This document shows positions 1-13,600 of a DNA stretch of 64,000 bases, piece after piece; within the stretch, counting starts at the first letter, position 1, and each line of letters starts with the position of its first letter. A model generated the notes under the pieces. The model was not told where the DNA came from. It ran no database searches and was given only the letters and a program-made list of their open reading frames with translations. This stretch comes from Mimachlamys varia (lineage: Eukaryota; Mollusca; Bivalvia; Pectinida; Pectinidae): assembly GCA_947623455.1 (NCBI GenBank), contig OX392538.1, positions 37,866,001-37,930,000 of the forward strand, read 5' to 3'. Position numbers and translations under genes: made by a program.

Positions 1-1584
1 TATGACCTTATAGAGATATATATTCGGTAACCTATGACCTTATATATATATATATTCGCTAATCTATGACCCTTATATAGATATGTATTCGCTAACGTAT
101 GACCCTTATATAGATATGTATTCGCTAATCTATGATCTTATATAGATATATATTCGCTAATCTATGACCTTATAGAGATATATATTCGCTAATCTATGAC
201 CTTATATAGATATATATTCGGTAGCCTATGACCCTTATATAGATATATATTTGCTAATCGATAACCTTATATAGATATATATTCGCTGATTTATGACCTT
301 ATATAGATATATATTCGCTAATCTATGACCTTATATAGATATATATTCGCTAATCTACGACCTTATAGAGATAAATATTCGCTAATCTATGACCTTGTAG
401 ATAAATATATTCGCTAATCTATGATCTTATATAGATATATATTCGCTAATCTATGACCTTATATAGATATATATTCGCTAATCTATGATCTTATATAGAT
501 ATATATTCGCTAATCTATGACCTTATATAGATATATATTCGCTAATCTATGACCTTATAGAGATATATATTCGCTAATCTATGATCTTATATAGATATAT
601 ATTCGCTAATCTATGACCCTTATATAGATATATATTCGCTAATCTATGACCTTATATAGATATGTATTCGCTGATCTATGACCTTGTATAGATATATATT
701 CGCTGATCTATGACCTTGTAGATCAATATATTCGGTAACCTATGACCCTTATATAGATATATATTCGCTAATCTAAGACCCTTTTATAGATACATATTCG
801 CTAATTTATTACCCTTATATAGATATATATTCGCTATTCTATGACCTCATAGAGATGTATATTCGCTAACGTATTACCTTATAGAGATGTATATTCGCTA
901 ATCTATGACCTTATATAGATATATATTCGCTAATCTATGACCTTGTAGATAAAAAAGAAATAGAAAACGAAATTAAAAAAAGAAATAGAGATGTATATTC
1001 GCTAACGTATGACCTTATAGAGATGTATATTCGCTAACGTATGACCCTTATATAGATATATATTCGCTAACGTATGACCTTATATAGATATATATTCGGT
1101 AACCTATGCCCCTTATATAGATATATATTCGCTAATCTATGACCTTATATAGATATGTATTCACAGATCTATGACCTTATAGATAAATATATTCGCTAAC
1201 CTATGGCCTTATAGATAAATATATTTGGTAACCTATGACCTTATAGATAAATATATTCACTGATCTATGACCTTATAGATAAATATATTCGGTAACCTAT
1301 GACCTTATAGATAAATATATTTGGTAACCTATGACCTTATAGATAAATATATTTGGTAACCTATGACCTTATAGATAAATATATTTGGTAACCTATGACC
1401 TTATAGATAAATATATTCGGTAACCTATGACCTTATAGATAAATATATTTGGTAACCTATGACCTTATAGATAAATATATTCGGTAACCTATGACCTTAT
1501 AGATAAATATATTCGCTAATCTATGACCTTATAGATAAATATATTCGGTAACCTATGACCCTTACATAGATATATATTCGCTAA
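1..1584. repeat. Minisatellite of 32-34 bp, two unit subfamilies
   Basis: About 47 tandem units, cut by the left edge of the window. The left part uses units with ccttatatagatatata then ttcgctaatc; from about 1150 a second type takes over, with ccttatagataaatatatt then cggtaacc. A short A-rich break lies at 944-986. It lies in the intron after dipeptidase exon 6, if the gene continues leftwards as expected. Confidence 0.95.
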
Positions 1585-3170
1585 CTTGACACTTAAGAAG
1601 ATGTTTACCTGCTACCTGCGAGACTGTTGTATTGTTGGCGTGATCTGCATTACAGTTGATATAACCAGTGTAGAAATTTATCATTATAACACCCTTGTTC
1701 TGTTTCTGAAAAAAAAATTTGTTTATCATTATCATAAACTTCTTTATTATTCTATTTCAAATACAATAAAACATGACACTAACATTTCGATCACACGTTC
1801 TGCATTTTCACACAATGTTATTGTTTGTTTTGACATGTTAACGTTTGCATAACATTATATAAAATAAAGATACCACTACATGAAATGACAAGAGCATATA
1901 CATAAAGCAGTGCCCTTGAGCTTGCTTGTTATATTAAATACTCCCCTGATCCTTCCGAAGGAAATATATTTGACAATATCACAATATATTGATCAACTTC
2001 AGATGTATCATACATGTGATTTCCCTAATCTCATGTTTGTATTTCACCGAATGAATAAATCGATTGACAGGAACTATATTTTTATCGCAGGTACGCAGAT
2101 GAAAGGATTTTCCCAGCAAAACAATGCATCTTACCCTTATGCATCGTACCAGCTAGATAATTATCTTGCCAAATAAATGATAATAATAATAATATACAAT
2201 ATTTGATATAGCGCCCTATCTAGCTAACATAAGCCACTCTAAAGCGCTTTACAGTACATAGATATACAATGATAATATATTCACTAGAAAAGCATGTATC
2301 TCTTCAACATTATCGTACTTAAAAACAGTTTAACAATAAGCATAATCGTAACAGTGGCTGTTAGTCGTAGTAGTATATATCTTTAGTAAATTGTCACATG
2401 TTTTAACATTCAAACATAAAATGCATCGATTACACACGATGATATTCAAACCTCCAGCCAATTCTGACATACGAGAAAAAGTCTACATGTATGAATATGC
2501 TTTTAATATTTTAATCTTTAAAGGCTGGTTATATCGGATATAATAAATATAATTTTCAACGAATTTTTGATATATAAAGCGTAGCTTTTTTTAAACATAA
2601 CCTTTGTCTTTACATTAATAAAGAACCGCTGCTAAATTAAAATTGGGAGTTTCTGTGCAAGAAAATGTTCAAAAATAAATATTCAAAATTGTATCTTGGC
2701 CAAACCATGTATTTTTGATATCATCATAAAAACACAATTTATTGAAAATATTGATACCGCCAGTTTTTTTCCTATTTCATTACCAGCGAATAAATTATTT
2801 TACGCACGAACGCTCTTTTCAGTTGATCATTTTATATTATCAGCTGATTATCATAACTCATTGAATATATCGGAATACTCGGGACGAGAAACCTATTTTC
2901 TGTGAAACCCTTTAAGTACTAGTACTGTGTGATAGGATGTTTAGCATATCCATATTACAATGCACACTATTACATGTATATCAGCCTTCATTACAAAGTC
3001 AACTAAACGCCATACTAGGTAATTTCAAAACGACTTTTAAGCTCATTGCTAATCGATTGCAAATAGAAGATTTGTGCGGAGGAATGCTATGAAATTAAAA
3101 ACTTTGTACAAAAGAAAAATTATTGTTAAACAAATCGTTAAACTAAACTGTGCTGCTATTTTTTCATTAG
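1585..3170. other. AT-rich intronic sequence, no recognised feature
   Basis: Short open frames (up to 88 codons) with no family resemblance, no splice-linked partners and composition like their surroundings. I see no gene, RNA or repeat here. Confidence 0.6.
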
Positions 3171-3410
3171 GTTGGACGGATGGTGCAGTGGAAAGCGCAC
3201 CTGCCTTTCACCAAGACGGCCGGGGTTCGTTTCCCGGACTGGACGTGAAAAGGACTGGGTCACCTGCCCGACCACGTTGGTTTTCTCCGGGTACTCCGGT
3301 TTCCTCTCACAATAAGACCCCTCGCGCGTTTACATCCGGGCCAACAAGAGTGATTAATAAAAGTTCGATAACTTATTCCGTAATTGTTGTAAAATAAATA
3401 AAGTTTATAT
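3171..3410 (+). mobile_element. tRNA-derived SINE, near full length
   Basis: The tRNA-like head has an A box (tggtgcagtgg) and B box (ggggttcgtttcccgg), then a body with ggttttctccgggtactccg, and ends in the tail tgttgtaaaataaataaag. The same tail ends copies at 47521-47657 and 49725-49993, which defines one family. Confidence 0.8.
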
Positions 3411-4339
3411 ATTTTTTTTCACATTTTCCCGTCCTATTCATTCGTATTGATGTTTATTATGGACTATTTCTTTGCTCGGATCACTTTTTATTTTGACTCT
3501 GCTCCGGTTTCTTACTTTCTTAACCTGATATCAATTTCCCATGCTTACATTGTACAACTCACGATTTTATTTTACCAATTAACAATTATCCCCGGAGCTG
3601 AAAAAATCAATATACCGTATATCGGGTTATTTAAGCGAGTGTCTAATTTTCGCTATGTTCGCGACAACACTCTATCGCGAAAAATGAAATATCGCTAAAA
3701 TGGGTTTCATTGTACAGTATGAAGATACAGTACAATATAAAACCATTGGGTGCAAAATAGTTGATAAAACTGTTTGATCACCTCAAAGCACGACCTGATG
3801 AATTTTAGGTACTCTACAACGGCATATTCCCATGCTACTGTATCATTTGCGATAACATTTCATGCAATACCCGATTGTTTTCAATTATAGTTATAAATGT
3901 TCATTTTTTGTGTTCTTATATATGATTCATACGCTAAAATTAATAATTGTAGCTGGAACACCGCTAAAAATAAAATACGCTAAATATAAAACCTGTGATT
4001 TTGTACAGAAAACGCGAAATTTAGCATACGCTAAAAAACAGATATACGGTATCTTATCAGCTTAATATTTAACATTTGTACATGTTAAAGTATTATCTCA
4101 CCTATGTAAGTCTAGTCGTGCGAGCTTAACACATTTTTTGTCATCTCATCATTTATCATCCAGGTTTATTAATTATTTTGTGAGAGAGAGTTTGAGAAAC
4201 ATATAAATACATTTCCTCTGATCGTGTCAAATTACATTATTGTATCACACGAACATTCATTGATTTAGAAAACATTTTTTTCCTTTTATGGCGCGGATGT
4301 AATGCATAGGATCATGATCATGTTGAAGTCAGATATGAA
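3411..4339. other. AT-rich intronic sequence, no recognised feature
   Basis: No dipeptidase exon was found here although the missing C-terminal exons would be expected to the left of 4491. Short open frames only. Confidence 0.5.
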
Positions 4340-4438
4340 TCCTACTCTTTTTCGTCTCCGGTTGAAGAATGGAAAACCAGCGATTATGATAAAGGAAAAG
4401 AGCGCTATCCACTGCACCACACCGCACTGAACCGCCCT
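4340..4438 (-). mobile_element. SINE head fragment, reverse orientation
   Basis: Read on the minus strand it shows tggtgcagtggatagcgctc, the A-box region of the same SINE family as 3171-3410. It lacks a clear B box and tail. Confidence 0.5.
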
Positions 4439-4490
4439 ATATGTACTTTGTATATTATAAAATCATGTTGAAGCAGTATCCGTATCTTAC

Positions 4491-4667
4491 CAGCTTTAGG
4501 AGGACGTCGTCCTGGACGTTTCGGTAATTATTACAAAGCGCGAAGACGGACGAATGACTGAAGATGACTGGGGCTACCGACGACTGCATAGCGTCACGCA
4601 TGGTCTGATACGAGACATGGGACACATCTATGATCATCCCCAGCCTGTTCATTTCACGAACCACAAT
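4491..4667 (-). CDS. DPEP: Dipeptidase coding exon 6: last exon visible
   Basis: Encodes [20 protein letters not shown], then [10 protein letters not shown] and [13 protein letters not shown] (59 codons). It holds zinc ligands H268 and H289. It ends in phase 0 at donor gtaaga. No following exon (the family's VMVNFY and GxDYDG segments) was seen on the minus strand between 1 and 4490. Confidence 0.94.
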
Positions 4668-7600
4668 CTACAAAAGTTAGATGTTAGGAAAATTAGATAC
4701 AAAAAAATTTCCTTTGGATAAATGATAATAGTATATTTGGTCTGACTTTATTCAAGTCTAATTGGCTAAATTATGCTCACGTCGAGGTCCATATTTTGTG
4801 GTATTGATTTCATGTTTCTATTTTTAGAAACACCAAGTCAATATTGCGTTTGTGTCGTCACAGTGCCCCACTGTATACCATGCTTATCAATATAGATAAA
4901 CATGTTATGCAATTTCAGAATTTTGCAAAAAAAGTTTCATATCTAATAAAAACACACATTGTATAAGGACCTTTGATTCAGTCGATATGGTGTTACCAAC
5001 CTGTTAGAATTTAAAATATTGACCTCGGGCTTCGCCTTCGGTTAATATTGGATTCTACCAGGTTGTTATAACACCATATTGACCTCATCAAAGGTCCATA
5101 CCTGATAAATATGAATTCTGGTATATCATAAAACAGTTTAGACTTTTCATGGTGAAAACGACTTGACATAAACCTTAACAGATATATACACATTGTATGT
5201 TGACAGAGGTGAAAGCGAGGTAAGTCTATCTCTTCAGATTTAAAGTAACCATTTCTGTGGACATCGTACGTTAAAATGCTTCATCATTTAAGAATGAAGA
5301 TAAATTATCTTGTGCGGAGCATTGTAGAAACATATGTTTATATATATTGCTGAAGCAAATTCTACAATAAGTTATACACAATGAACATGCTCTTGCCTAT
5401 CCATCGAAATGCAGTTTTTTAAACAACAATCTATCATATTACCGGTAAAAATGTTTTGGTCATAGGATTCATTGGATCTTAAGCCCAACTGTTCTTTTTT
5501 GGTTTTGTTTCGTTGGGAAATTTTCCGTAAAAATTCAAATAAAAGTCATTCATTGAAAACTTTTTTTCCTCAATAGTTTTTAGGTACGTGATGCACTTAT
5601 TTCTTCAATTCGGATCTTACTCTTCCAAACTCTGTGAGACCTTTGGATACTCCACCATTTAAATCCGCCTTGTAGTTGTCGGCCCTGAAAAAAACACTGT
5701 CTGGTATCACAAGTGCAATTATCAAATCAAATCAATTCCCTATGTCACAAAAAAACACTGGTAAATGTATAGAAATTCGCAATTAAGAGCAATCCCAAAC
5801 CAAGTTTTTTAAGTGATATGTCCGTGACATAACTGTGTGTGAAAAAGTGGTGGTGGTGGTGGTGTGTGTGTCCTAAATCCGTTCTATGTAGAGGTCATAT
5901 CTCACTTTATATAAGTATAAATGTAAGGATGTAGGTGTTATGCATTTGAATACACCGCCAAAACATTTACATCCTCGTCATTCAGAGGTTATGTTCACTA
6001 ACTATGCTCTCTACACCCCCGGAATATGTCAGAGCAAACCTGAAGGCTCCGTGTGTGCCACCTTGATGACGAGACAAGAAGAACGGTTCGACTCTTTGAT
6101 CAAAAGAATCTCGTGGTTACAAAACGGTTAAAATTGACATGCTTTGAAGTCAGAGGTGTATAGAGAGCGTATGTGAACGTAACTCCTGGATATCGAGGAT
6201 GGAACAGCTATGATTAATACTTTATCTGTTGAGATAAACTATCTAGAATACTACGTCATCACTTACCAGTCGTTGTCACAGCTGTGGGTCAAGGTCATGT
6301 ACCGAACACCGATCATATAGTACATACGGAGATTGCCAAGGGTGTTTCCGATCATGTGACCGCCTTCTAGACCGATAAGACTTGCAATTTTATTGGCTGC
6401 AAATATCGTCTCAATATCTGTAAAATAACATTCATCAACTTTGTTACTTGTTGTTTCGTATTTAAGCCAGGAGAAAGGCCCTCCTGAAGTAACGTTAACA
6501 TATTCTGAAACGTGACGTCATAAGCATATATTTACAGTCTACACTGATATTTACTCGATAACCATTGTACTGCAAACTAGTGTTATTTTCCAATAACTAT
6601 ACTTGAGAACGTGCAAAATTTCTATGACGTCGACACCAATACATGAGGGCGGAGCTATGCAAATTATCCCGTTCGAATCACAATTGTATGACGTCATCAA
6701 CAATTGACATGGGGGAGCTAGCTACCGCTTATGCAAATTTCATGCTGTTACATTTATTGATCTGTTTTCACGTTTGTAAGTTTTGAAATGAAATAATGTC
6801 TGCAGATGGGGTTAAATTGAACAGAAAAATTATGAACCATTTACAGGAAAATACTGTAAATATAAGAATTAACCTTTGATTTTGTTTAGTTTATGAGATC
6901 ATAAATCCAATGGAGCAGTCGGTAAATTTAACGTAAACGCTTCGCTTAAATATTTACATTATGTGTTGCCTTTGCCTATATATCATTACTAAACCAAATT
7001 GTAGTATATCACACTGTATACAACAATTTGCAATCCACATCACATGACGTTATTTCTGACGCCATGTTGGACTATGTTATATCAAATCTTTGCACTCCGT
7101 CTCAGATAACATGTATGATTGGTTTGAATCAATCGCTCAGGTGACACTGATTTAAATCAGGCTATTGTGACCTCATTTCTGACGCCATGTTGGACTACGT
7201 TACGTCAACGCTTTGCACTTCGCCTCAGATAACATGAATAATTGGCTTTGGGTCAATAGCTAAGACGATAATGATTTAAATCAGACTCTTCCAGTAAAGA
7301 AACACACATGGAAAAATGGAGAACGTTTACGGACTTTATTCCAAAGTGATAAATACAAGCATATTTTAAAATTATCGGAGATGTAAATATAAGCATTGAA
7401 CTTTTACCAGATGTAGTATACAGTCGATATGAATACAATTAAGGTGACAGATAAATAATCATGTCGCCCTGCGACATTCTATTTGTCTGTCACTCAAATT
7501 GCATTCATATCGACTGTATACTACATCTGGTAACAGTTCAATGCTTAAATGTTATCCCCTACCGAATTAGAAGATTTCTCATTAAGGGAGATTGGGGGGG

Positions 7601-10600
7601 GGGGGGGGGGAGGAGGAAACCTGCAATGAACTGCTCCTCCTTATCAACATTTCAAATCGTATCCTTTAGCTCTCTATCATAACTACATTTATTTGTATTT
7701 TTGGTGATGTCCTACGGTATAGTTGATAAAGATTTGATCAATATTTCACATGGCTTTTTCAAATTCATACCTTGATTAGAGTTTCAAATGCTACAATATG
7801 CTTATCCGTGGTAAAAATAAACGACAAAATTAAAAGATTTTCAAGGCCACGGAACAGTATTCAAGATTTTAAAAGCCCTATTTGAAGTTCAACGCTTTTC
7901 AATGTATTGTGCTTGCCTTGCAAGGGAACTCGTTTTCATATGACTTGAGTTGGTTCGAGAAGGTTAAACCAAAAAAAACGTTATTTATCTCAACTCGGTT
8001 GCTTTTAATCCGTACATTCAAATTAAAAAATATTTTTCACATCAACAAAACAATAAGAGAATACGAAAGCTTCAACAAAACCATAATCCGAACTCAAAAT
8101 CAATTAAACTAGAGGCAGAATAGCAACAAAAGAAAGATTTACACGGATACTCTCGTAAAAAGCACAAGATAATAAGACCAGGTGTCCCGGACGAGTAAGC
8201 GTCTTCTGCTTGATCGACGTAAAACTTTGTCACATCCATGTAAACATTAAGTTCTCAAAACGAGAACTAAGTAGCATAGTCAATCACAACAGGTAAACAC
8301 ACTAATAAGCATACTCAAAAATGTCCATATTCATATCACACAAAGATACAGAATATTTCTCAATGAGGCAAAAATGGCGACCATAAAACTTGCCCTTTGT
8401 TCTGATCAACCTGCATCTCTTGAATCCCGGAATATCTGGTCTCATCCACTTATACTTTACAAGTGTCTCCATGTTGATCTTTCCTTTTCCCCGTATTTTG
8501 TCCGTTGTATAATCGATTTTGAGTTCGGATTATGGTTTAGATGACGCTTCTGTATTCTCTATTGATCAAAAGAATCTCGAGGTCACATAACGGTAAGATT
8601 TGACAAGCTTTGAAGTCGATTGTCGCGCCTTTGTAATCTTCAAAGAGCAGGTATCAGCTTTTCGATTGGTCAGGTTTTTTTTACCTTAGACCAATAAAGC
8701 TGTTAACTATATGCCTTCAGTTTTGTTATGTGTGTAGTGAGCGTAGGTGAGCGTAAGCCCTGGCTATCGATGATAATTACAGGGATGTAGAGAGTGTTGG
8801 TAAGCGTAACACCTGGATATCAAAGATGGGCCTATACATGAGCATCTATGGTCACCCCTTACCAGATGCGGACACAGCCAGTTGGAAGGTCTCCGGATAT
8901 TTGGCGGTAAATTTGTGGATAAGATCCACCTGGTCGAATCCCTGACGTACTGCATCTTTAAATGTAGCACCGCAGGAGACGAAGGCCGCCCACCACTGAA
9001 AGTTTAACAAAATCTGAGATCATTTACACTGGAAACAAATGTTACAAGTTACAGTGTGTAGTAATAATATTACAATGATGGGTACAAGTAAAACAAAATC
9101 TGAGAATATTTACACCGGAAACAAATGTTACAAGTAAAACAAAATCTGAGAATATTTACACCGGAAACAAATGTTACAAGTTACAGTGTGTAGTAAAAAT
9201 ATTACAATGATGGGTACAAGTAAAACAAAATCTGAGAACATTTACACCGGAAACAAATTTTACAAGTTACAATGTGTAGTAATAATAGTACAGTAATGGG
9301 TACCGATACCACACCGACAGCCACTTAAACCGAGGTAATTTGAAGTAAACAAAAAATTGTCCGTCATCATCAATTCCATCGTTTATACAATTGAAATTAT
9401 GTGGCAGTATCTTCTACTCAAAAGTACTCTTTGTATCGCCAATAGGTTTATGTTTCATATAACAATCGTACACGTATAATGTTGCTTGACAACATTTCGA
9501 CAGCAATCATCAAGATGGATGCTTTGGGAGCCAACATCGGAACGCAAGAATAAGTAAAGACTATTAGATACTGAATGTTGTTAACTAGAGAAGAGACATA
9601 TCTGTTTTGATTTCTTCAATGTCTGCCTTGCAGAGAGTGGTGAGGAGGAAGGGGGAGTGGGTTGCCATGGTAGGAGGAAGGGGGAGTGGGTTGCCATGGT
9701 AGGAGTAAGGGGAGTGGGTTGCCATGGTAGGAGGAAGGGGGAGTGGGTTGCCATGGTGGGAGGAAGGGGGAGTGGGTTGCCATGGTGGGAGGAAGGGGGA
9801 GTGGGTTGCCATGGTGGGAGGAAGGGGGAGTGGGTTGCCATAGTGGGAGGAAGGGGGAGTGGGTTGCCATGGTAGGAGGAAGGGGGAGTGGGTTGCCATG
9901 GTGGGAGGTAGGGGGAGTGGGTTGCCATGGTGGGAGGAAGGGGGAGTGGGTTGCCATGGTGGGAGGAAGGGGGAGTGGGTTGCCATGGTGGGAGGAAGGG
10001 GGAGTGGGTTGCCATGGTGGGAGGAAGGGGGAGTGGGTTGCCATGGTGGGAGGAAGGGGGGATGGGTTGCCATGGTGGGAGGAAGGGGGAGTGGGTTGCC
10101 ATGGTGGGAGGAAGGGGGAGTGGGTTGCCATGGTGGGAGGAAGGGGGAGTGGGTTGCCATGGTGGGAGGAAGGGGGAGTGGGTTGCCATGGTAGGAGGAA
10201 GGGGGAGTGGGTTGCCATGGTGGGAGGAAGGGGGAGTGGGTTACCATGGTGGGAGGAAGGGGGAGTGGGTTGCCATGGTAGGAGGAAGGGGGAGTGGGTT
10301 GCCATGATGGGAGGAAGGGGGAGTGGGTTGCCATGGTGGGAGAAAGGGGGAGTGGGTTGCCATGGTGGGAGGAAGGGGGAGTGGGTTGCCATGGTGGGAG
10401 GAAGGGGGAGTGGGTTGCCATGGTGGGAGGAAGGGGGAGTGGGTTGCCATGGTGGGAGGAAGGGGGAGTGGGTTGCCATGGTGGGAGGAAGGGGGAGTGG
10501 GTTGCCATGGTGGGAGGAAGGGGGGATGGGTTGCCATGGTGGGAGGAAGGGGGAGTGGGTTGCCATGGTGGGAGGAAGGGGGAGTGGGTTGCCATGGTGG

Positions 10601-13600
10601 GAGGAAGGGGGAGTGGGTTGCCATGGTGGGAGGAAGGGGGAGTGGGTTGCCATGGTGGGAGGAAGGGGGAGTGGGTTGCCATGGTAGGAGGAAGGGGGAG
10701 TGGGTTGCCATGGTGGGAGGAAGGGGGAGTGAGTTGCCATGGTGGGAGGAAGGGGGAGTGGGTTGCCATGGTGGGAGGAAGGGGGAGTGGGTTGCCATGA
10801 TGGGAGGAAGGGGGAGTGGGTTGCCATGGTGGGAGGAAGGGGGAGTGAATTGCCATGGTGGGAGGAAGGGGGAGTGGGTTGCCATGGTAGGAGGAAGGGG
10901 GAGTGGGTTGCCATGGTAGGAGGAAGGGGGAGTGGGTTGCCATGGTAGGAGAAAGGGGGAGTGGGTTGCCATGGTGGGAGGAAGGGGGAGTGGGTTGCCA
11001 TGGTAGGAGGAAGGGGGAGTGGGTTGCCATGGTAGGAGGAAGGGGGAGTGGGTTGCCATGGTGGGAGGAAGGGGAGTGGGTTGCCATGGTGGGAGGAAGG
11101 GGGAGTGGGTTGCCATGGTAGGAGGAAGGGGGAGTGGGTTGCCATGGTAGGAGGAAGGGGGAGTGGGTTGCCATGGTAGGAGGAAGGGGGAGTGGGTTGC
11201 CATGGTAGGAGGAAGGGGGAGTGGGTTGCCATGGTAGGAGGAAGGGGGAGTGGGTTGCCATGGTAGGAGGAAGGGGGAGTGGGTTGCCATGGTGGGAGGA
11301 AGGGGGAGTGGGTTGCCATGGTGGGAGGAAGGGGGAGTGGGTTGCCATGGTGGGAGGAAGGGGGAGTGAGTTGCCATGGTAGGAGGAAGGGGGAGTGGGT
11401 TGCCATGGTGGGAGGAAGGGGGAGTGGGTTGCCATGGTGGGAGGAAGGGGGAGTGGGTTGCCATGGTGGGAGGAAGGGGGAGTGGGTTGCCATGGTGGGA
11501 GGAAGGGGGAGTGGGTTGCCATGGTAGGAGGAAGGGGGAGTGAGTTGCCATGGTAGGAGGAAGGGGGAGTGGGTTGCCATGGTAGGAGGAAGGGGGAGTG
11601 GGTTGCCATGGTGGGAGGAAGGGGGAGTGGGTTGACATGGTAGGAGGAAGGGGGAGTGGGTTGCCATGGTGGGAGGAAGGGGGAGTGAGTTGCCATGGTA
11701 GGAGGAAGGGGGAGTGGGTTGCCATGGTGGGAGGAAGGGGGAGTGGGTTGCCATGGTGGGAGGAAGGGGGAGTGGGTTGCCATGGTGGGAGGAAGGGGGA
11801 GTGGGTTGCCATGGTGGGAGGAAGGGGGAGTGGGTTGCCATGGTAGGAGGAAGGGGGAGTGGGTTACCATGGTCTCCTATAACAACAGTAGGTAAATTAT
11901 CCCCGAACCACTGACAGTAGTAACAGGAGCATCCACAGAGTTTGTCCGCCTTTCAAAATGAAAGTCGGAATGAAAATCTATAAACCTCGACTTATAAGTG
12001 TCTCTTTCCAAATTCTAATTATGTTTTCTCTGACTAGTCTTAAAGGGCCAAATAAGGACTGCTAAAATCAAAACTGAAAAAAAACTTCCTTTAACAAGGA
12101 ATCACGTCATCAGCACAAATAACAAAACCATTTTCAGCTTCAGTCCGAATGTCTTTTTCTCATAGCAACTGTATTCTGTAAAATAATGTTACAAGCTGCT
12201 ACAAATTTTTTTCGAGATCTTTCATACTGCATATGTTTTAAGCGTTTAAACTTAAATCTGAAATATTTACTTAAAATTTAACTTTTTCTTTTCTACTTGA
12301 CGCAAGTAAAATCGAATATTAAGTGACAAACTACACACATACACCATTGAATATAGGGTAGAGTCTTAAAAGCCTCCAAGGTCAAGTTTTTTGGAATGTC
12401 TGTTACCTACCTGTGCACCAACCTCTCCCGCCCTGAGCCTTGGAATGTCTGTCTGAGGAGGTAAAACCGGAAATGAGTCATCCGTCATGGGAGTGCCAGC
12501 CGGCCATTGCGTTCTTGTGTCCTCGTTCAGCATCACATTATAGACCTTATTTTTAGCATACTGGCGATACTGCCATGGAAGGTCATTATGCCTGCGGAAA
12601 AAAAAAAAATAATAATAATAACATATTTTGTGAATTCAACCTATGCACGATACATATTAAACAGTTTAACACGCAACAAACATATTTTGTGTACAAAAAA
12701 TACAAAGACGTGTCAGGTTTTAGTGGTGGGGTAAAAACGACCTTTGGTCAGTACCTGCATCACAGCCAGTGATAGCAGAATGTCGGGCACCTCACCACGA
12801 CCATGAGGTGGAGGGCTAGTGATAGCAGAATGTCAGGTACCTCACCACGGCCATGAGGTGGAGGGCCAGTGACAGCAGAATGTCAGACACCTCACCACAA
12901 CCCTGCGTTGGAGGGCTAGTGATAGCAGAATATCAGGCACCTCACCACAACCCTGAGTTGGAGGGCTAGTGATAGCAGAATGTCAGACACCTCACCACAA
13001 CCCTGAGTTGGAGGGCTAGTGATAGCAGAATATCAGGCACCTCACCACAACCCTGAGTTGGAGGGCTAGTGATAGCAGAATGTCAGACACCTCACCACAA
13101 CCCTGAGTTGGAGGGCTAGTGATAGCAGAATATCAGGCACCTCACCACGACACAGAGGTGGAGGGATAGTGATAGCAGAATGTCAGTCACATTTTTATCT
13201 GTTGGTCAATCAATCAGCAATTAAATAAAGTACATGACAAGAGTACATGATATATTTCTACGCCCACTAGGTCTGGATTGGAACAAAACTGGGCTTCTTT
13301 GATAACGTTTATGTTACATTTTAACATCTTTAAAACAATGTTTGAATGATGCCACAGTCTGATAATGCCAACAGTGTATTTCTTCGAATTTCAGTCTAAA
13401 ATCCTTTTAATTTACCTTTCTTTTTTTATTAATGTCCATTGGGAAATATATTCTATATGATTGTGTGGTACATTGTATAAAGGTGGTCGATTTTCAATAT
13501 GCTTATTAGAATGCAATTTTTAAATTTTTAAAATACCCCAGCTTTGAGAATATGAGAATATGGATGCAACCTAGAATTTCATGACGGGTGTCTCCGATTA

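Noticed and set aside
7588..7610. Long G run, and another at 13680-13693
   Set aside because: Simple homopolymers; no feature beyond possible sequencing-length uncertainty.
9585..11870. Open frames of 761, 741 and 523 codons on the minus strand
   Set aside because: They are three phases of the same 29-bp tandem repeat inside an intron, with identical peptide content in each frame and no gene-like flanks.
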